This document shows positions 9,604 to 23,614 of a DNA stretch of 64,000 bases, one piece after another (position 1 is the first letter of the stretch; each line of letters begins with the position of its first letter). Position numbers and translations under genes: made by a program. Below the pieces are notes generated by a model. It did not search any database. It saw nothing but the letters and a program-made list of their open reading frames with translations, and had not been told where the DNA came from. Source of the DNA: Sporobolomyces roseus (lineage: Eukaryota > Basidiomycota > Microbotryomycetes > Sporidiobolales > Sporidiobolaceae); assembly GCA_016617785.1 (NCBI GenBank), contig JADILM010000003.1, positions 868,001 through 932,000 on the forward strand. Direction: 5' to 3'.

Positions 9604-12600
9604 TCAGGTGAAATTCGCGACTGCCTCGTAAAACGCTTTCTCCTTCTCGCTTATCTGACCGTCTCTTCCCAACCCTGCTGACCTGGCGAGTTCAATTTTC
9701 GAGGTATACAACAGCCTATCCTTCTCACTGAGATCCTGGGAGAGTGAGAGTTGATCGAATTGACCGACGTAAGCATCATACTCTCGAGCTTCTTCGAGGC
9801 GAACGACCGGTCGAAGGTTTCGTTCTGCTAGTCCGGCAGTAGTTGTCGGAGGAAGAGCGGTACTCAATGAAGTATTGTCGTCGGTGTGAGCACTCGGAGG
9901 CACTCGAGAGTATCGGTTCGAAGGAGGTACAGCGGCAGAAGGTTTCTGCCCATGAACTCCTTGTAAAAGATATCGGAAAGGTCCTCCGCCGAGCCTGCGA
10001 AATGATTGAAGTTCTCAGCTCGTAGACAACTTGAGCTCGAGAGCAGAGGCACTCACCGAGGATTATGGTTGTGAGGGATTGAGCGAGTTGCGAAAGGAGA
10101 TTGCTCTTCGGCACTATCAGATGCAAAAGCTCGTCAGCACAGATCGAAGAGGATGAGAAGGAGAAGCTACTCACATTCCAGGTCTAAACTTGGCAGAGCT
10201 CTGTATCGTGTAACCGAAATGTACAGCGAGAGAGGTGAAGAGGTTCGGTCGATAGTAAGATCTCCAATAATCCGACGAACCATCTTCGTCTTCGTCGATC
10301 GTCTGTTGCAAGACTCCAGCGATCTCCGGTGGTTTGAGTGATGATTCGAGGAAAGACGGAGTGAACCAGTTACGATAAGAACGTCTTCGAGCAGGACCTG
10401 CAACTCCGAAAGTTGGTCGAGGTGGCAGAGCAGGTTGAACGCCGAGGAACAAGTCGATAGCTGCTTGTTTGTCGGCATCAGCGAAGGAGTTCGAGTAGTA
10501 GCGTCGAACAGTCTGCCACTTGTCGCGACCTTGACTCGACCAGAGAGGTCTTTCGGCGTAAGAGTCGAGAGTATTGACGAGGTGACTACCTCCATATTGC
10601 AGAGCGATAGCGTTGCCGTGATTGTGCCATAGTTCCGCGAGGAGAGAATAGGCGTCGCTATCGGTTTCGATCAAAGGGTCGTCGATGAAACCCAAAGCAC
10701 GAAGTTGATGTCCGAGAGCGACTTTTCCGATCATGAACTGCACTGTGTTGGTTCGACTGCGAGAGGAAGTCAGCTCGGAGACGCAGAGATAGAGACGAGC
10801 CGAAGATAGCATACTCGACGCAGTCTAGAAACGGAGAAATCAGCGATTGAATTCAAGATGAGTGCAAGATTAGGAGAAAGCTCACCTATGCAGTTTGTTC
10901 GTACGACGCCAGACTGTAGAAGAGGAATCGATCGTTCCGGTAGATCGGGTCTGCGTTGACTGAACTCATAAACTGGTCGAATTCTGAGTAAAGAGCGACT
11001 GAAGACGCACCGAGATGGTTTTGGTCGGCGAGGGGCTTCAGGACCCGAATGAAAGAACTGCGTCCACTCCATCGCATCTTGCGCATTCTCCTCGAGAACA
11101 TGAATGACATCTTTTTTCCTGTGGGCGACAACAGAACACCTCGATCAGCCTTCGTTTGCGAAGGGAGCAAGGGTCTTTGAAGCTCACTCTTTCCTCGCAG
11201 CTTTAATATCGTAGTGCACGTAGCGAATCTGATTCTTCTCGGGGAGGAACTGCCGAAGATACGAGAGGCATTCTTCAAACTCCGAAAGTAAAGTCGATTC
11301 TTGACCATCTTTTCGCTAATCGAGGAAGGACGATTCAGCTCAGTGCAATGAAGGGCGAGGGAGGTACATGACTCACTCTGATAAGATTGAAGACGACGAC
11401 AGGAGCACCGTAGAGTTCGAAGAGATGATCGAAATGTCGAGCAGCAGCAGCGAAGAAAGGGTCTCGAGGAGCAATCTCGATAGGCGGTTTGTAGTTTCCT
11501 GTCTCTTGACTCCAATAGACTGGAATACTTCCTCGGATCTGAACGTAGGAAGTATAGCGAGGACTCGGAGTTCGATTCTTTGGAGGCGGAGGTTTCGAAG
11601 GATCGGTTGTGGAGTGCGAATTCGGAAGGAAGAATGGGGTCGTGAGTGCATCAGCGACAATCTGTTCGGATTCGACATCGTTTGCGACGAAGCCCTGTAA
11701 GGATTCCAGATGTGTCAAGGCGTGCTGTTCTCCCTTCGACAAATTCGAGATAACTCACGTCTTCCGTAACTCCTCTTCGTCGATACCGAGCACCTGCGAA
11801 GTGTCGAGACCGCCTCGCGATCAAGCAGAGGTAGATCGTTCGACCAAAGACGGAGAGCTCTGCGTATGGGAAGCTAGAGATGAGCGAGACCGCGGTTAGA
11901 GATCGATCATCAAGAAACCCAAACGCACTGGCTTGTTCGATCGATCCATAGATCATGGGCAAGATCCAAGGACTGTTGCTCTTGAGGTGTTGCATCATCG
12001 GAATCAGGAGTTTGTGGTTCCAAACAAACTTGTCGTTCCAACGAGGTAGCGCATCTTCTCCATCCGCTGATGGCTGCGTCTCTGACTCCATCGCTCGAGT
12101 GAAGTTCTTCTGAAGAGTTTGCGTGATGTCGTAGGTGTAGCTAAGAAGAGCGGGCTGAATTGGATGAGGTTGAGGAGAAGGTGAGGAAAGGAACGTACGA
12201 GAAGTAGAAGTATTTGTTGAGATCGACATTCTGGAATGCAGTGATACGACGAGCTTCTTCTGCACTCGTCGCTGAGGAGGAAGGAGTGATTGGTCGAAGT
12301 ACAGTTGATTCGCAGTGATAGATGTAATGCCCTCCTATCAGTCCGACGGCAGCTCGTTTCTTGATAAGAACCATATAGTACGTCGAAGTAAACCTGACGA
12401 AGCCTGTGGAGTTGGCAAAGGTCAACGTCTGGTCAAGTGCTATCGTTGAAAGAGGCAAACTCACCTGCGATTCCGTAAAATGATTTCTCGACTAGCGATA
12501 TTCCACCCAGATTTCCAGCTGCCAACGTCTCCAACAATTGATCCTTCTCTTCTCTCGAGTAGATCGTCGCATCCTCCGTGATTGAAAGCTGATCTTCGGT

Positions 12601-13263
12601 CGAGTCTGCTTCCTCATGTTCTTCCGAAACGATCGAAGGAGGTGCGGTCGATGTCACTGCTCGATCCACTTTCAATATACGATAGCGATCGTCGGCTTGG
12701 TTCGTTGCGACAATGTAGTATTTCTAGCCAAGAAGGAGAAGAAGCCAGAGTCAGGTTGAGGTTTGCGAAACGACGAAAAACGAGGGATTCCTTACCGTTT
12801 TCGTCTCGTACAAGCTGTATCGCTCCAACGCCAATCTCCTCTTTCCATCACTGGCTGCCTGAGATCTGTATCCTCCACTCGTAGTAGCATTCCCAACTGA
12901 AGAAGTCCCGCTCAAACTTTCCCTCGCCGAAGATGATTCCCTCTGACGCGATCTCGTTCCGCCTGTTGCTCTAACACTTGTTGCACTATGCGGCGATAGG
13001 AGAGAAGCGTTGTTCGTCGTGGTTGTTGCGGGAGAGGGAGAAGGGGAGGATGATGAATCAACAGGAGTAATAGCGAGCTTTCCGAGCTGTGTAGACGCTC
13101 GACGGGTCGCGGCAGGAGTAGGTGGAGCTTGTTGAGTACTTGCATGGCCTGGAATCTCGTCGAAAGCGGTTGCTGAACCAGCGAATGCTTCGGGGAAGGA
13201 GAGACTGTCTTGTGTGGGAGGAGGAGGAGGAGTTGAAGGGTGACTAGTCGATCCAGTAGACAT
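9604..13263 (-). CDS. FIG4: FIG4, SAC-domain phosphoinositide 5-phosphatase
   Basis: Twelve exons (minus): 13263-12796, 12723-12465, 12403-12199, 12140-11929, 11859-11759, 11694-11377, 11315-11188, 11118-10886, 10824-10815, 10756-10175, 10113-10057, 9994-9604; 987 residues. Fig4 removes the 5-phosphate of PI(3,5)P2 on vacuole/endosome membranes in a complex with the Fab1 kinase and Vac14. Diagnostic stretches are FVRFTSTYYMVLIKKR, WNDKFVWNHKLL, FGRTIYLCLIARRSRHFAG and the catalytic CX5R signature RTNCIDCVDRTN, which is assembled from three exons, the middle one only 10 nt. The N-terminal ~150 residues are Ser/Thr/Pro-rich and longer than in yeast. The junction at 11859 was chosen over a nearer AG because only it keeps the SAC frame. 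Confidence 0.93.
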
Positions 13264-13515
13264 CTTGAATTCAATTGTGCGTGTTCATGGGCGACTGATA
13301 GAAAGTATAGAGTTGAGGAAAGTGGAAGAGAGCAAAGTTCGCGATTTCGCAACCATCGCAAGTTCACTTTAATCGACCTACCGCTCTTCGATAGACTCTC
13401 CTTTGCCGATCAAGTAGATTTCAGACAAGATCTGGACGAGAAACGACTCGTACATTCGAACAGAATCCGTGAAGAATCTCGTTTCCTTTCAACGAAACGC
13501 TCAAGCTGAAATCTA
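13264..13515. promoter_or_regulatory. FIG4 promoter region
   Basis: 252 bp between the stop of the Zn2Cys6 gene and the FIG4 start, both on the minus strand. No specific element recognised. Confidence 0.4.
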
Positions 13516-16500
13516 CTACCAGAGGCCCGCACCTCCCGCCGCAAATGGATCAGGGAACAATCCTGTCGCCGGTTCACAATACGTGTAATCGTTTGCGAGT
13601 CCCAAGGCGTTGTTGTGAGCGGCGAGGGAGAAATCGATGGATTCTGCTGGAACTCCTAGACTGTCGAGAAGCGCTGCGAAGGACTCTTCCGTTTCGGCAG
13701 CTAAGGGACACCGGAAAAGAGGATAGTTAGATGGGAGATCAATAAGGGAGCGAGGGAAATGGGCGACGTTACTCATCATAGAAGGGATTTCCTCCCACAG
13801 ATTTGGGAACAGAGGAGTATTGATCGACGAAGGAGATATGGTCGAACCTTCGACGCTAGAAAGTTGATCGCTGACCATCGAGGAGAGTTCGTCGAAACAT
13901 TCAAAGTAGGCAGCAGCACCGCTGAACTGCTGAGAATAGGCGTAGAGGGTGTTGGAGCAAGCTCTGCTCGCGCGTTGGAAGGCCGAGAAGGATAAAGCTG
14001 TTTTGTCGAGACGAACAGACTGAGTCGAGTGGGAGACCGAATCAGCGATCAGCAATTCAAAGTGGAGTGAGCAGGTCTGGGCTCACGTGAAGGAGGGTAA
14101 GACCATTGAGGAATACGGTTCGAAGTGTTTCGAGGGCGAGATTGGAGAGTGGACTTTGGTGTAGTCGTTTCCTGCAAGTTTGCGACCGAAATCAGCTCGG
14201 AGAAAGGTCCGAAAGCTGATCAGAGTTGAACTCACTGAATCTCGCAAGCTTCCGCCGAATACTGAGCGATAAGTTTGAGGTGTGCAGGGTCTGAAGTCGC
14301 TTTGTCGGCGGTGAGGGGTCGAAGGAGGTACAAACGGGTATCGTGGGCTTTCGACAAGAACCAATCCCTCGAGCAACATGGGAATTGCCAGTACGCGGAA
14401 TCGGCTGCCATCGGTGGTATATTCGCTTCCCACTCATCTATCTCCCTCAGGAGATCATCTGGTGGTTTCGTACTTCGGTGATCGAGACGATAGATTCGAC
14501 GTCGAATAGTCGTGGTGAGTTGCATGAGTTTGATGTAGTGTATTGAAGAGGTCATGCTCGTGATAGCAGTCGGTGGATTGGCGGGATCGAGAGTTGTGTC
14601 GCAACAATCATAGTCGAAGGGGAGTTCGATATCAATCTCCTCGTCGACGATAGAGGTAGGCCGTCCAAGTGAGGTCGACAGCATTCGATCAATGAGATAA
14701 GATGTCCAGAAGATTCGCCGCCGTAGTTGTCTACATCGCATTCAGTTCGATCAGCTTCAACCGATCTTGGACTGAAGTATTTTCGACATACAGCACATAT
14801 GGACTCATCCTTTGTGCTCGAGCTGGAGGTAAACGTCGATGAAGTCCGAGAGAACAGCACAAGCGAATCTACAAAGCAAGGTTGATCAGGTTCTTGCAAT
14901 TCGAGAAATAGAGAAGAATAGGCCAACTCACGATGATACCGGAAAGAAACCAAACAGAAGGAGCTTCTGCAGCTCTGAACGAATACATCGTCATCATTAG
15001 AAGAGCCTGTTGACAATTCCAACGAAAAATGAGTGATCCTCCTTTTTTTTTTCGAACTCTCGAGGGAAATCAGCTCACCTCAACATTCTTCAAATCGTGT
15101 AATCCAACGATAATCTCGAGATGTTCCATAGCTTTGATATAGTAGCTCTCAGAAGGTGCGAGACTTGGTAGTTGTCGAGCGAGTCGAGATCCGATTGCGA
15201 AAACGACCCAAATGAAGAAAGCTCCTGTTCTCGTCGCTTTTGATGCGCCTGGAAGTCCAGCTGCTTGACAGATCTTGACTCGATGTGGAAAGATCGAGCG
15301 GAACCATAACCAGTCGAAGAAACAGTATTGACACTGTGAAAAGATGAGCGGCGAATCAGCCATTGAGCGTGTGACTGCTGATTGACTCGAATTAAGCTCA
15401 CTTGTATGTCGCGATATGCTAATGTGAGAACATGATCCGCTAGTTCTTCTGAAATCATCGATAGAGCGTCGTCGGGGAGAGGTGGAGCTGATAATGATCG
15501 ATGTCCAGTCTCGAAAGGAGCACTCGTTTGTAACCTCGATCGTCTCTCCGCATAATTCCCTCCTTCAGCTTTCGATTCACCCGCCATACCCCTGAATCTC
15601 ATCATTCGATATCAGCTTTTCTCCCTCAAAAGGCGAAAAAAAAGGTAAGGAGACGTGAGCGCGCTTACCCTAGTACCATTCTTGCCCAACTGAACCCTGA
15701 AGATGGTCCAACATAGATCGGATTACCCCCCGCATTCAAACTCAAGAATGCCACACCTCTCGCAGCCTCATTTTGAATCCCTTCCTCATCTCTCTCACTC
15801 GATAAATCCGTATCCCCATCTCCACCATTCCGAACATTCCCATTCGTGTTGTCAGCTCTCCCTTTCCCATGTGAGTTTGAACGGTTTTCGGGTTGAGGTG
15901 CGAAAGGGGTCGAACTTGATCGAGAATCGGGTAGTGTAGGTGATTGGGATACTAAGGAAGGAGTTTCACTGAAGGTTGTTGAGACTGGAGCTGAGGATCG
16001 AAGATCCGAGGTAGGAGCCATGAGAGTTGAAGAAGAAGAAGTCAAGGGAGAGTGACGATGTGGGTGTATTTGGTAGGGATAAGTATTCGGCGGTTGTTGA
16101 GGGATAGCGTATCTGTTCGTGGTCATGTTGTAGTATTGACTGGGATGAGAAGCAGGGGCGGAAGGGTAAGTGGGAGGTGGAGGGTATTGGAATTGTTGTT
16201 GAGGTTGAGGTTGGAAAGGGGCGGGAAGAGCCGTTGGAACGTAGCTTTGAGCTCTCGAGGTCGAAGCTGATGAAGAGGATGCTTGATTGTCGATGCTGAA
16301 AGGAGTCGGAGTAGGGATAGACATGGAAGGGGGAGGATCGGTTCGAAGGAGGTTTTGAAGGGAAACAGGAGAAGCAGCAGCGTATCGAGGTGAAGCAGGA
16401 GGTTCGACCGCTTCGGGCTGTGTGTTACTTCTGGCATTCCTCCGTCGAGCTCTGCATATCGATCAAATGCGTGTGAGAGGAGCACTGAGGAAGCCAGACA

Positions 16501-17024
16501 GAAAAGCAAGAAGTTTCCTCACCTTGGAGCTACGATACACTCTGCATTGACTCCCTGGCAATTCTTGCACACCTCTGCTCCTGATTCCTTGACGCAGCGC
16601 TGCTTGCGACCTTTACACCTGTAGAATGACGATGAAACGGACATTAGCGAAGCGACTTTTCTAGTTCAAACGGGAACTGAACCTCGAGCTGCTACGAGGT
16701 GATAGAGCTAGTGAGAGCTTACCGAATACACGCTTCGGCAATCCTATAGATGTTTCAAGCTGTCAGTAAGGCGTATCGCTGAAAGGGAAACGAACCGAGA
16801 TTGAAATAGGAGCTAATCCTCTCTACTCACCTAGGCATCCTTGCTTTCTTCTTGGGTCCCGTGTCTGCTCCCTCTAGCTGATCTCTACCCTGACCATCGT
16901 CATCTTGTCCCTCTGTTTGACGTTTGCCGGTTGGAGAGCCTGAAGGTGAATTCGACCATTCCCTTTCGGCCAACAACGACGAAGGCGTCGAGATACCCGG
17001 TTTCGAATCTTGTAGATCTCCCAT
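13516..17024 (-). CDS. Zn2Cys6 fungal-specific transcription factor
   Basis: Exons (minus) 17024-16831, 16743-16723, 16618-16523, 16451-15669, 15591-15402, 15333-15079, 15006-14932, 14868-14792, 14730-14236, 14171-14087 and 14019-13516 (possibly split by an intron at 13772-13701); about 900-924 residues. The binuclear zinc cluster sits near residues 68-100 (ACIRCKGRKQRC, then CKNC and EC), with an RMPR basic lead. Its coding sequence spans three exons including a 21-nt one. A Ser/Pro/Gln-rich linker follows, then the fungal transcription factor middle homology region with RRRIFWTSYLIDRMLSTSLG and LETLRTVFLNGLTLL. Such proteins bind DNA as dimers and control metabolism; no target can be deduced from the neighbours. 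Confidence 0.9.
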
Positions 17025-17701
17025 ACGGCAGAGAGAGGTTGAATAGGTCGTTCGTTTCAGAGGTGATCGAGAAAAAGAAAGTTTTCTTTCGTTTCCTCGT
17101 CGAAGGGGTCAAGATAGAAATTCAGATTCATGCCCGGTGTCGGAAGTTTGCGTCCAACTGCCGTCGAAACGGCCTCATGCCGCTTTTCCTTCTCGCACTG
17201 GACGAAGAGATACTTTTTTGCGATTGCGAAACTTCTCTCTGAGGAGTTGCATCTTGAATAGCCTGAAACCTCTCGAGGCAGCAGTCAGACCCTGATTTCC
17301 GTCGATATAGGGACTCGTACAATAGAAGAGAGAGAGTTTAAAGAGTTTTACAAGCAACGAGAGAAGAAGGGCGAAAACAGGGGACAGAGAGAGGGGAGAT
17401 GACATGGCAAGAGGGGCGAGGAAGAGGGGTCGAGTCGAGTGCAGAGTAGTGAGGAGGTGTCGATGCGAAGGCGGGCTCCAGAAGGCGAACGGAGGGAAGA
17501 AGGGGCGGTCTCAGATGTCGAATGTCGATGGGTCGATGGAGATTTCGAAAGATCGCTCTTCTGCTGTCGATTCGCGGTTTCTGAAGGGGGCCCTGGGGCG
17601 GAAGAGTAGTGCAAAGAGAGGTGGATGGGGAAGATGCGAGGTGAAGAGCGAAGAGAACAGGCGAAAGGAAGGGGTATCGAAAACTTGATCAACGAGTAGT
17701 T
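17025..17701. other. Upstream region of the Zn2Cys6 gene and 3' end of the Orm gene
   Basis: 677 bp with a purine-rich leader on the minus strand. Open frames at 17348-17692 (minus) and 17404-17688 (plus) overlap each other, have skewed composition and no splice or family support, so no gene is called. Confidence 0.5.
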
Positions 17702-18785
17702 CTAGGAGAAAGATCCTTCTCTTGGTGTACCAGGTCTCGAAGGATCTGTAGACGAGAACTCTTACTCGACGTCAGCAAGTTAGCCAAGCAAGACGTAGAG
17801 CGAAAGAAACCACCTACCAGGAGTGATTCCGTCCACTTCATCTCCTGCAAAGAATCTGATTCTCAATCGATGGAAGACTGGTAGTTTCGGCGCTAATCCC
17901 GCTAGTACGAGGGCTACGAGATTCAGTGTGAATAGCCATGGGTGCGAGTCGTATCTTGTGTAATGTGTCGAAAGTAAGAAACTATGTCTCGACCATCTTC
18001 CATCAGTCCAATGTGGCGAAAGGGGTGAGAGGTAGAGGAAGAAGACTCACAGGAAGATCGGTAGAGAGGTTAACCACTTCTTCGCAGGAGTGTATTGAGC
18101 GCCCGAATCGATTTGTTCCCACAAAGTCAAATTATCGTAAACTCCTGAATTATTCGTCATATCAAACGGAACTCCCGTCACATAATGGAACAGGATATAT
18201 GTGACCTATTCCACACACACGCTCACTTTTATCAGTCCCCGAGTTGAAGAGAAGAGGGAGAGTAAGGGAAAACGAACGAAGAGATAACCCAGGTTCGCAG
18301 TTGTCCAAGTCACATCTTGAGTTATCCCTGGTACTGTCTCCAACAATACGATTCCTAATGCGATCAACACTACATGAATCATCCACGCTCCTACAAGGGA
18401 TTTGCAAAGTGAGAGAAGCGTCAGTCGGATTGAAAGAGGGATTCCCTTTGTCCGAACCCTGAACTTTGGTTCTGACTCTCGCGCTATAAGAAGAGACGGG
18501 GAACGAACCTTTGTAGTTGACCCATTCTGCGTTCATGTTGTGTAAAGCGGCCTGATCCAACTGATCATCATAAGTTTCTTTCACTTCCGTCACTGAGACT
18601 ATACTACTACTCCTAGCCCGCTTGGTTGCTGTTGCACTACTCCTAGATACCTGACTACTATTCCCTCCACCATTTGGTGATCCAGATTGAGAGGTTGATC
18701 GAGTGAATGAATTGCTCTTCGTTTGACTGAGATTGGGGCGAATCGGAGGGAGATTTAGCAGGTTTGATGATGGTGAGGATGCCAT
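17702..18785 (-). CDS. Orm1/2 (ORMDL) family endoplasmic reticulum protein
   Basis: Exons (minus) 18785-18509, 18390-18278, 18205-18051, 17981-17818 and 17745-17702 (last acceptor slightly uncertain). After a ~80-residue Ser/Thr-rich N-terminus, the region that in yeast receives regulatory phosphorylation, the protein matches ORMDL throughout: NMNAEWVNYKGAW, IHVVLIALGIVLLETVPGI, YILFHYVTGVPFD, YTPAKKWLTSLPIFLFL and STHYTRYD, with four hydrophobic segments. Orm proteins bind and inhibit serine palmitoyltransferase and so set sphingolipid levels. Two of its introns begin with the uncommon donor GTTCGT. Confidence 0.93.
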
Positions 18786-19255
18786 AACTGCTCTGAGCGT
18801 TGTGGATTGGCGAGAGAGAGTGATGAGAAGAGCAAGAGAGAGGAACTTCACAGCATTTTCCTGCACCAAGTCGAATTCTCGCTTTCGCAATCTAGGCCAA
18901 GTAGTTCGGTTTACTCGCAATCGCTCAACTCTCGCGTTCGCTCACTAGCTTGATCACTGATCTTTCGTCAACGTTCGACGAAGCATACGAAAAGAGACAC
19001 GTCGTTAGCCCGAGGTATCGTTCGACGTTCAGTTCGCAGCACTCCACATCCCCAAGAATCCTCACTGAACGAGGTCCATTCACACGTATCATACAGACAT
19101 ACTTCACAACCAATTTCATATGAACAGAATAGCGATAGCCTCGAAGAAAGGTGGTCGAGGAGCGAGAGAAGCAAATCCTGCGAGGCAAGGTAAAGGGTCA
19201 ATCGTGCGTCGAGGGATGTCGAATCCACGCCGAAAGAATGCTCACCATAGGCAGA
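18786..19255. other. Orm promoter region
   Basis: 470 bp between the Orm start and the stop of the next minus-strand gene. The open frame extending upstream of the Orm ATG (to 18920) is the 5' leader. No other gene seen. Confidence 0.5.
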
Positions 19256-20152
19256 CTACGCCGTCGTCAACCCTAGTCGACTCAGTAAACCCGGCCCTGT
19301 CCGTCTCACTCCCTTTTCTAAGTTCTTCGCTGCCAATCTCGATCTGTTCCATTCCCACAACCCGTTCAAATAGATCCCTGCCATTCCCCACATGACACCC
19401 TGTAATAACGGGAATATGACCTGAGCGAGTGCGAGTATCCGAATCAGCTACAGACGATCGCAAGCTGTCGAGAATCGCCGAAAAGAGAGTGTGTTTACCT
19501 GATCCCTCAATAACACATAAGTAACGTTGCCCCATTCGACCCTCAAAGGACCCATCAACACATCGCTCTCTACCCTCCCCGTCTTGTCTCCCTCAGCAGT
19601 GAGTTGCGCGCTAGCCAACGCAGTTTTCTCTGCAGCTTCAACTTTCAACTCGTGTTTCTCACTTTCCTTCTCCACTTCCTTTCCCTTCCCCCGCGTCATT
19701 CCAGAGTGTAGGAATGGTCGGATGGAAGCGAGGATCCCTTGTTCATACCTCAGATCCGGAATGGGAGGGATCGGGAGCTTGCCATCTCCTCCTCCTCCTC
19801 TCCTACTCTCTGCCTCCTCCGTGTCCTCAGCGTCACTCTCGAGTACGAGCTCTTTCCGTCGTGCGAGAATCTTTGCTTCTTGTCTTCTTGCCCACGCGCC
19901 TTTCCAGCTGGGTTGAGAACCGCTGCGAGGAGGGAAAGAATCGGCTTCTGCTTCTTTCTCGTCTTGTTGAGTTGAATGGGATGGGTGTGAGTGGAGAGAG
20001 GAGACGGAGGTCTTGACTGCTTGACCTGTGCGAGGGTTCGAGGTACGTTCGAGCCCGGGGAGGTGAGAGGGATCTAACGAACTGTGAAAATGACGAGGGG
20101 GGGGGATCAGCGAGGAGAACACGGGTGAACGTAAGAGAGGAACTCACGTCAT
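19256..20152 (-). CDS. Hypothetical protein with one membrane segment near the C-terminus
   Basis: Exons (minus) 20152-20148 (ATGAC only), 20081-19499 and 19420-19256 give 250 residues. The N-terminal two thirds are charged and Ser/Pro-rich with a predicted helix rich in Ala/Arg (GAWARRQEAKILARRKEL). A conserved-looking core reads PIPPIPDLRYEQGILASI and later VEWGNVTYVLLRDQ, followed by a hydrophobic segment IFPLLQGVMWGMAGIYL that can span a membrane, then a basic tail ending in LGLTTA. The arrangement, soluble N-terminus plus a single C-proximal membrane helix, suggests a tail-anchored-like organelle protein. I do not recognise the family. Confidence 0.7.
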
Positions 20153-20403
20153 GATGAGATCCTATTAGAGTGGATTAGAGGTCAAATGTGAACAAAGCAA
20201 GTGATGTGGGAAGGACAAGAGCCTCGCTCGAGAGAGTCGTCGCCCCTTTCTCATCAACGCTTCAGTCAACCTTTGCTCGAAAAGACTATCGGCTGCTATA
20301 GACAATCAGGTATGCTCTACTCACTCCTGCTGTACTCCTGAGCTGACCTGATTGCTATTGAAAACAGTCCTCATCGCCTCTTGGCCTCCTCTCCCTCCAG
20401 GCC
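20153..20403. promoter_or_regulatory. Divergent promoter region
   Basis: 251 bp between the start codons of the tail-anchored-like protein (minus) and the type I membrane protein (plus). No TATA box or known element recognised. Confidence 0.4.
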
Positions 20404-21503
20404 ATGTTACGAACACTCTCGTCCCTTCTCCTACTCTCCTCTACATCCTTAGCGTCTCCACTACTGCCTCGACAAACGACAGACATCCTTCAATCCCTCA
20501 CTTCCGAAGATCACCACCTCCCTTACGTTGGTGCTCCACTTGGCAACTTCTACAAATCTACAAAGACCGTCACATGCGATCCTATACGTCTATCATTCGG
20601 AGGTGGTGCAGGTGGTGTGAGTTCCCTTTTAACCCCTCTCATCGAACCAAAAAGTTCAAGCAGAATTCATCCAAGACTCCGTTTTCGCAGGCTTACTTCC
20701 TTTCGATCGTTAACGGTTCCTCATCCGCCCTACCTCCGAAAGAGAATGTCACTGCAGTACAAGACCCCGAAACGGCGCAGACCTTGATCAGGTTAGGAGT
20801 GATGGGAATACCTGGAATGACTTGGATTGATATCGATCGAGAGGACTTGGAACTTGGGAGTGAAGTCGCTTTACAAGTTGTTGATGGTTCAGGGAACGTG
20901 GGATACTCGTTGAGTAGGAAGGTAGTCAACGGTCATCCAAACGAGTTTTGCTAGTGAGTCTCAAAAAAGAGAGAGAATCCTTCTTCTTCTCGGTGATCAA
21001 GCTAATCGTTCCCCCCGTTTCTCACACTTAGTTATCCTGGTCGTTTCTGGCCCCCTGACAAGTGGGACGGCACTCATTTCTCAGCCATCCTACTGTTTTT
21101 CTTCCTCGTTTTACCTTTCGGACTAGGTTACCTCGGAGGATACAAATCGCTCATTAAAGAGAAAGCATCCTCGATCATTTCTCACCTCGATCCACGACGC
21201 TCACGGAACCGAGGAGACGGGGACGAGGCAGAGGGAGCTTTACAATTGGAAGAGAGGTTGGAGAGGGGAGAACGAGAAGGGAGGGAAACGCACGTCTTGG
21301 GAGATGAGGAGGAGAGGACTAGTGAGGATGAGGATAGTCGACCATTATTGAATGGAGAGGAGAACGAGAGGAGGAACACGACACCTAGGAGACAGGGAAC
21401 GACAACGAGTTTACCGGATACTGCTCCTCCAGGTTATGAAGAAGCGATCAAGGAGGAGGAGGACTCACCGTCGACGACGATACAGACACAGAATCGGATA
21501 TGA
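20404..21503 (+). CDS. Type I membrane protein with PPxY motif
   Basis: Exons 20404-20616, 20691-20953 and 21032-21503 give 315 residues. A signal peptide (MLRTLSSLLLLSSTSLASPL) is followed by a lumenal/extracellular domain of about 165 residues with few cysteines, including SLSRKVVNGHPNEFCYYPGRF split at an intron, then one transmembrane helix (HFSAILLFFFLVLPFGLGYL). The ~105-residue cytosolic tail is very rich in Glu/Arg/Asp and contains TAPPGYEEA, a PPxY motif that in fungi binds the WW domains of the Rsp5/Nedd4 ubiquitin ligase. It may be an Rsp5 adaptor or a membrane cargo; the family is not recognised. An alternative upstream ATG at 20352 is in another frame. Confidence 0.75.
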
Positions 21504-22018
21504 TAGATTTCCCCTGATTCCTCGATATGATCTTCCATTCGGCTGTCGTCGTCGTCAAGTTCAGGGAATCGAATTAAGTGGGCTCTTCTCCCTCGACTCT
21601 GCTCGACTTGCTGGAGTATGACTCGTCCTCGTCTCAATTGTAGTAGAACATCCTTGTTGCCATTGTATCACTGTCTCGCAGCGCCTTCTCCGCTCATTCC
21701 CCTTCGCAAGTTTGCTGAATCCGAACTCTTTCATCCGTTCGAAGGGAAAGGGCCTGCTCGGTGGGCCGTGGAGATACGGACATCGGCCATATCTGACGCT
21801 CTATACAGGGAGCGGAATTAGCGACTGAAAGGGGTTGAATTTGCGAAAGTGGAGGAAAAGAGTGGAGGTTTGAGTCGAAGATTACGACTTCCTCAAGGCC
21901 GACAGCTCTCTCTCTCTCTTCCTTCCTTTCCCTCTCCTTCATCTCAACAACCTTATCTGCTTCATCCCTTATCGCCTATCTTCCCTCAAACTAACTTATT
22001 TCCCCACTTCAAACAAGG
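21504..22018. other. Intergenic region
   Basis: 3' end of the membrane-protein gene and CT-rich 5' leader of the first aldo-keto reductase. No gene seen. Confidence 0.6.

Positions 22019-23614
<1,596 letters not shown>

Noticed and set aside
11035..11100. Intron GTGCGTCTTCAG..GACCAG before the FIG4 catalytic loop
   Set aside because: Using it introduces a stop or loses the LLQSGVVRTNC frame; reading through keeps it.
17348..17692. Open frames on both strands between the Zn2Cys6 and Orm genes
   Set aside because: They overlap each other antiparallel, have Ser/Arg/Pro-skewed composition and no family motif or splice logic. Promoter and leader sequence is simpler.
20352..20954. 200-residue open frame starting at 20352
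   Set aside because: It reads the first exon of the membrane-protein gene out of frame and through its intron. The frame from 20404 has a signal peptide and splices cleanly into the shared second exon.
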